Of a DNA stretch of 8,175 bases, positions 6,914 to 8,175 are shown one piece after another. The stretch is from Candidatus Hydrogenedentota bacterium. GTDB lineage: Bacteria; Hydrogenedentota; Hydrogenedentia; Hydrogenedentiales; CAITNO01. Both the position numbers and the translations under genes were made by a program. Every line of letters starts with the position of its first letter. Position 1 is the stretch's first letter. Where the stretch lies: positions 1 to 8,175 of the forward strand of contig CAIXUF010000567.1 in NCBI GenBank assembly GCA_903922535.1, written 5' to 3'. The notes beneath the pieces are model-generated. The model worked only from the letters and a program-made list of their open reading frames with translations. It did not search any database and was not told the DNA's origin.

Positions 6914-6947
6914 GATCGGGCCGCCGACTGGAAGTTCCGGCCCGATC
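6914..6947. terminator. Hairpin between convergent genes, possible bidirectional terminator
   Basis: A perfect 10-bp stem, GATCGGGCCG (6914-6923) with CGGCCCGATC (6938-6947), encloses a 14-base loop. It lies in the 135-base gap between the convergent genes and overlaps two bases of the GH2 stop codon (6946-6948). No T-run follows on either strand, so it is not a textbook intrinsic terminator. Position and stem strength still suggest transcript-end formation or stabilisation for both genes. Confidence 0.5.
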
Positions 6948-8175
6948 AGGGCGATGATTTGTTGTCCGCGACAGACTCTTCCGCCAGGTTCCACGCGGTG
7001 AGCGAGACTTTGGGCAGCCCGCCCTCCAACGCGCAATTGGGCACGGTGGCTGTCAGGTCGCGCGTCTCGCCGGGGAGCAGGGCGAGGTAGTTGTCGCTCC
7101 AGAAAGTCGGGCCCGCCTCGCGGTTGGTGGCGGTGTTGATTACCGCCAACTGCACAAGAAACGCAATGGTGTCGCCGGTGTTGTGCATAGTCACCGCCAG
7201 TTTCTTTTCGTCATTGGCGGAGGGCAGTGACGCGATGGACATTTCCAGCCGCGCCGGTTTCAGGCTCTGCAGATTGGTGAAATCGGCGCGGCTCTTGGGC
7301 AGGGTGACGAAGACGCCGTCCTTTTCGGTGTCGCGTCCGGGGATGTCCGGAGTCTTGGACAGCCAGTAGAAGTTGTCGGACAGGGCGTTTCCATCCGCGT
7401 CTGCGAGGTCAAGGCGGAGGAAATAGGGATCGGTGATGTTCGCCGGAACTTCGACGGCGAAAGCCTTGGCCACGCCGTCCTCGCCCACATCCACGGTTGC
7501 TTCCCTGGACCATACCCGTTTGCTGTTCATGTCGTAAATGGCGGCGCGGAGTCTGAGCCCGGCGTATGCCTGGCGCAGGCTGTTGGCCACATAGACCGTG
7601 TTGTCGTTGCAGGCATAGAGCGCATGGACGGGGGTGCAGGCCTTCTTGGCGCCGTAGTAGGCGGCCGTGCCGCGCAGGTACCAGTCCACGTACTGCCAGG
7701 TCATGGCGGCGGGCCATGCCGCATCGTATTTCCAGGTTGTGATGCCGGTGGCCTCATACTTGTTTTTCGCATAGGCTTCGAACATGCCGCGGGCGCTGCT
7801 GTAGTTCATGGCGTAGGCCTTGTTGCAAAAGTCGTCGAAGCCGCCCGCCGGTCCGTACTGCATCTCCATGGACTTCATGATGGCGTCGAAGTATTCGGCA
7901 CCCTGCGTGACGGTGTGGAACGACCACGCGTCGGTTTTCATGGCGGGCCAGATCTGGTCCTCGGGCATCATCTGGCGGATGCTGTCGCGCGCGGCGACGA
8001 CACCGCCAATGCCGCCGGACTGGGCGAAGCCCCAAGCCACGTCCTGCTTGCGCTCCGTGAAGTAATAGTGGGCGGGGCTGGCGTAGGTCCAAAGTTCGCG
8101 GGTGCCGGTGCGGGTGCCGCCGGTTTTGACGCGGGTGCCGATGTTGAAGGTGCCCGAGTGGGGCTGATAGGTGCG
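6946..8175 (-). CDS. Glycoside hydrolase family 2, exo-beta-glucosaminidase-like (partial, 5' end outside window)
   Basis: The visible 409 residues are the C-terminal part of a GH2 enzyme of the CsxA/endo-beta-mannosidase type. Such enzymes remove glucosamine or mannose residues from chitosan-like or glycan chains, usually after export. The reading frame runs open to the window edge, so the N-terminal sugar-binding and sandwich domains and the start are missing. The end of the catalytic barrel (to about residue 183) shows AWGFAQSGG (47-55), NYSSARGMFEAY (124-135), TGITTWKYDAAW (143-154) and YYGAKKACTPVH (173-184). Ig-like modules follow; the last (about 295-380) has the exo-glucosaminidase-type pattern ADFTNLQSL and WSDNYLALLPGETR. 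In CsxA-type enzymes a nucleophile glutamate falls in an SET motif just after FGFN; the aligned stretch here, AWGFAQSGGIGG, has no glutamate. It is convergent with the gene ending at 6810. The family call is strong; activity and substrate are unsure. Confidence 0.87.
   Translation of the reverse strand, partial: RTYQPHSGTFNIGTRVKTGGTRTGTRELWTYASPAHYYFTERKQDVAWGFAQSGGIGGVVAARDSIRQMMPEDQIWPAMKTDAWSFHTVTQGAEYFDAIMKSMEMQYGPAGGFDDFCNKAYAMNYSSARGMFEAYAKNKYEATGITTWKYDAAWPAAMTWQYVDWYLRGTAAYYGAKKACTPVHALYACNDNTVYVANSLRQAYAGLRLRAAIYDMNSKRVWSREATVDVGEDGVAKAFAVEVPANITDPYFLRLDLADADGNALSDNFYWLSKTPDIPGRDTEKDGVFVTLPKSRADFTNLQSLKPARLEMSIASLPSANDEKKLAVTMHNTGDTIAFLVQLAVINTATNREAGPTFWSDNYLALLPGETRDLTATVPNCALEGGLPKVSLTAWNLAEESVADNKSSP

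Overview
The window is GC-rich, gene-dense bacterial DNA. It has Gram-negative-type ammonium/P-II genes under a sigma-54 promoter, several Tat or Sec export signals on TIM-barrel enzymes, and an exo-beta-glucosaminidase-like GH2 enzyme. This mix of exported sugar-type enzymes resembles Planctomycetes, Lentisphaerae or Candidatus Hydrogenedentes genomes. That placement is inferred from gene content and style; no phylogenetic marker is present.

Left part (1-1970, minus strand): a nitrogen module. A P-II regulator gene (1492-1833, TTG start) is followed by an ammonium transporter gene (6-1421). A near-perfect -24/-12 sigma-54 promoter (1953-1967) lies about 110 bases upstream of the P-II start. 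The 1834-2251 stretch separates this unit from a divergent plus-strand cluster and holds the promoter, a leader hairpin and repeat pairs that may be activator sites.

Middle part (2252-5181, plus strand): three consecutive genes for exported TIM-barrel proteins. These are a Tat-exported aldo/keto reductase, a Tat-exported uncharacterised TIM-barrel-like protein, and a Sec-exported sugar phosphate isomerase/epimerase-like protein. The gaps are 124 and 88 bases. Together they suggest an extracytoplasmic carbohydrate-modifying set, but the substrate is unknown. A 312-base stretch with no convincing gene but five successive inverted repeats follows (5182-5493).

Right part: a plus-strand gene (5494-6810) joins a GspE/PilB-type N-terminal (MshEN) domain to a cyclic-nucleotide-binding domain, with no ATPase. 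It faces a minus-strand GH2 gene (6946 to beyond 8175) whose 5' end lies outside the window. A 10-bp hairpin sits between the two convergent genes. The visible GH2 part lacks a glutamate where the catalytic nucleophile is expected.

The best candidates for something new are the MshEN-cNMP signalling protein, the three-gene exported TIM-barrel cluster, and the GH2 protein with an altered active site.
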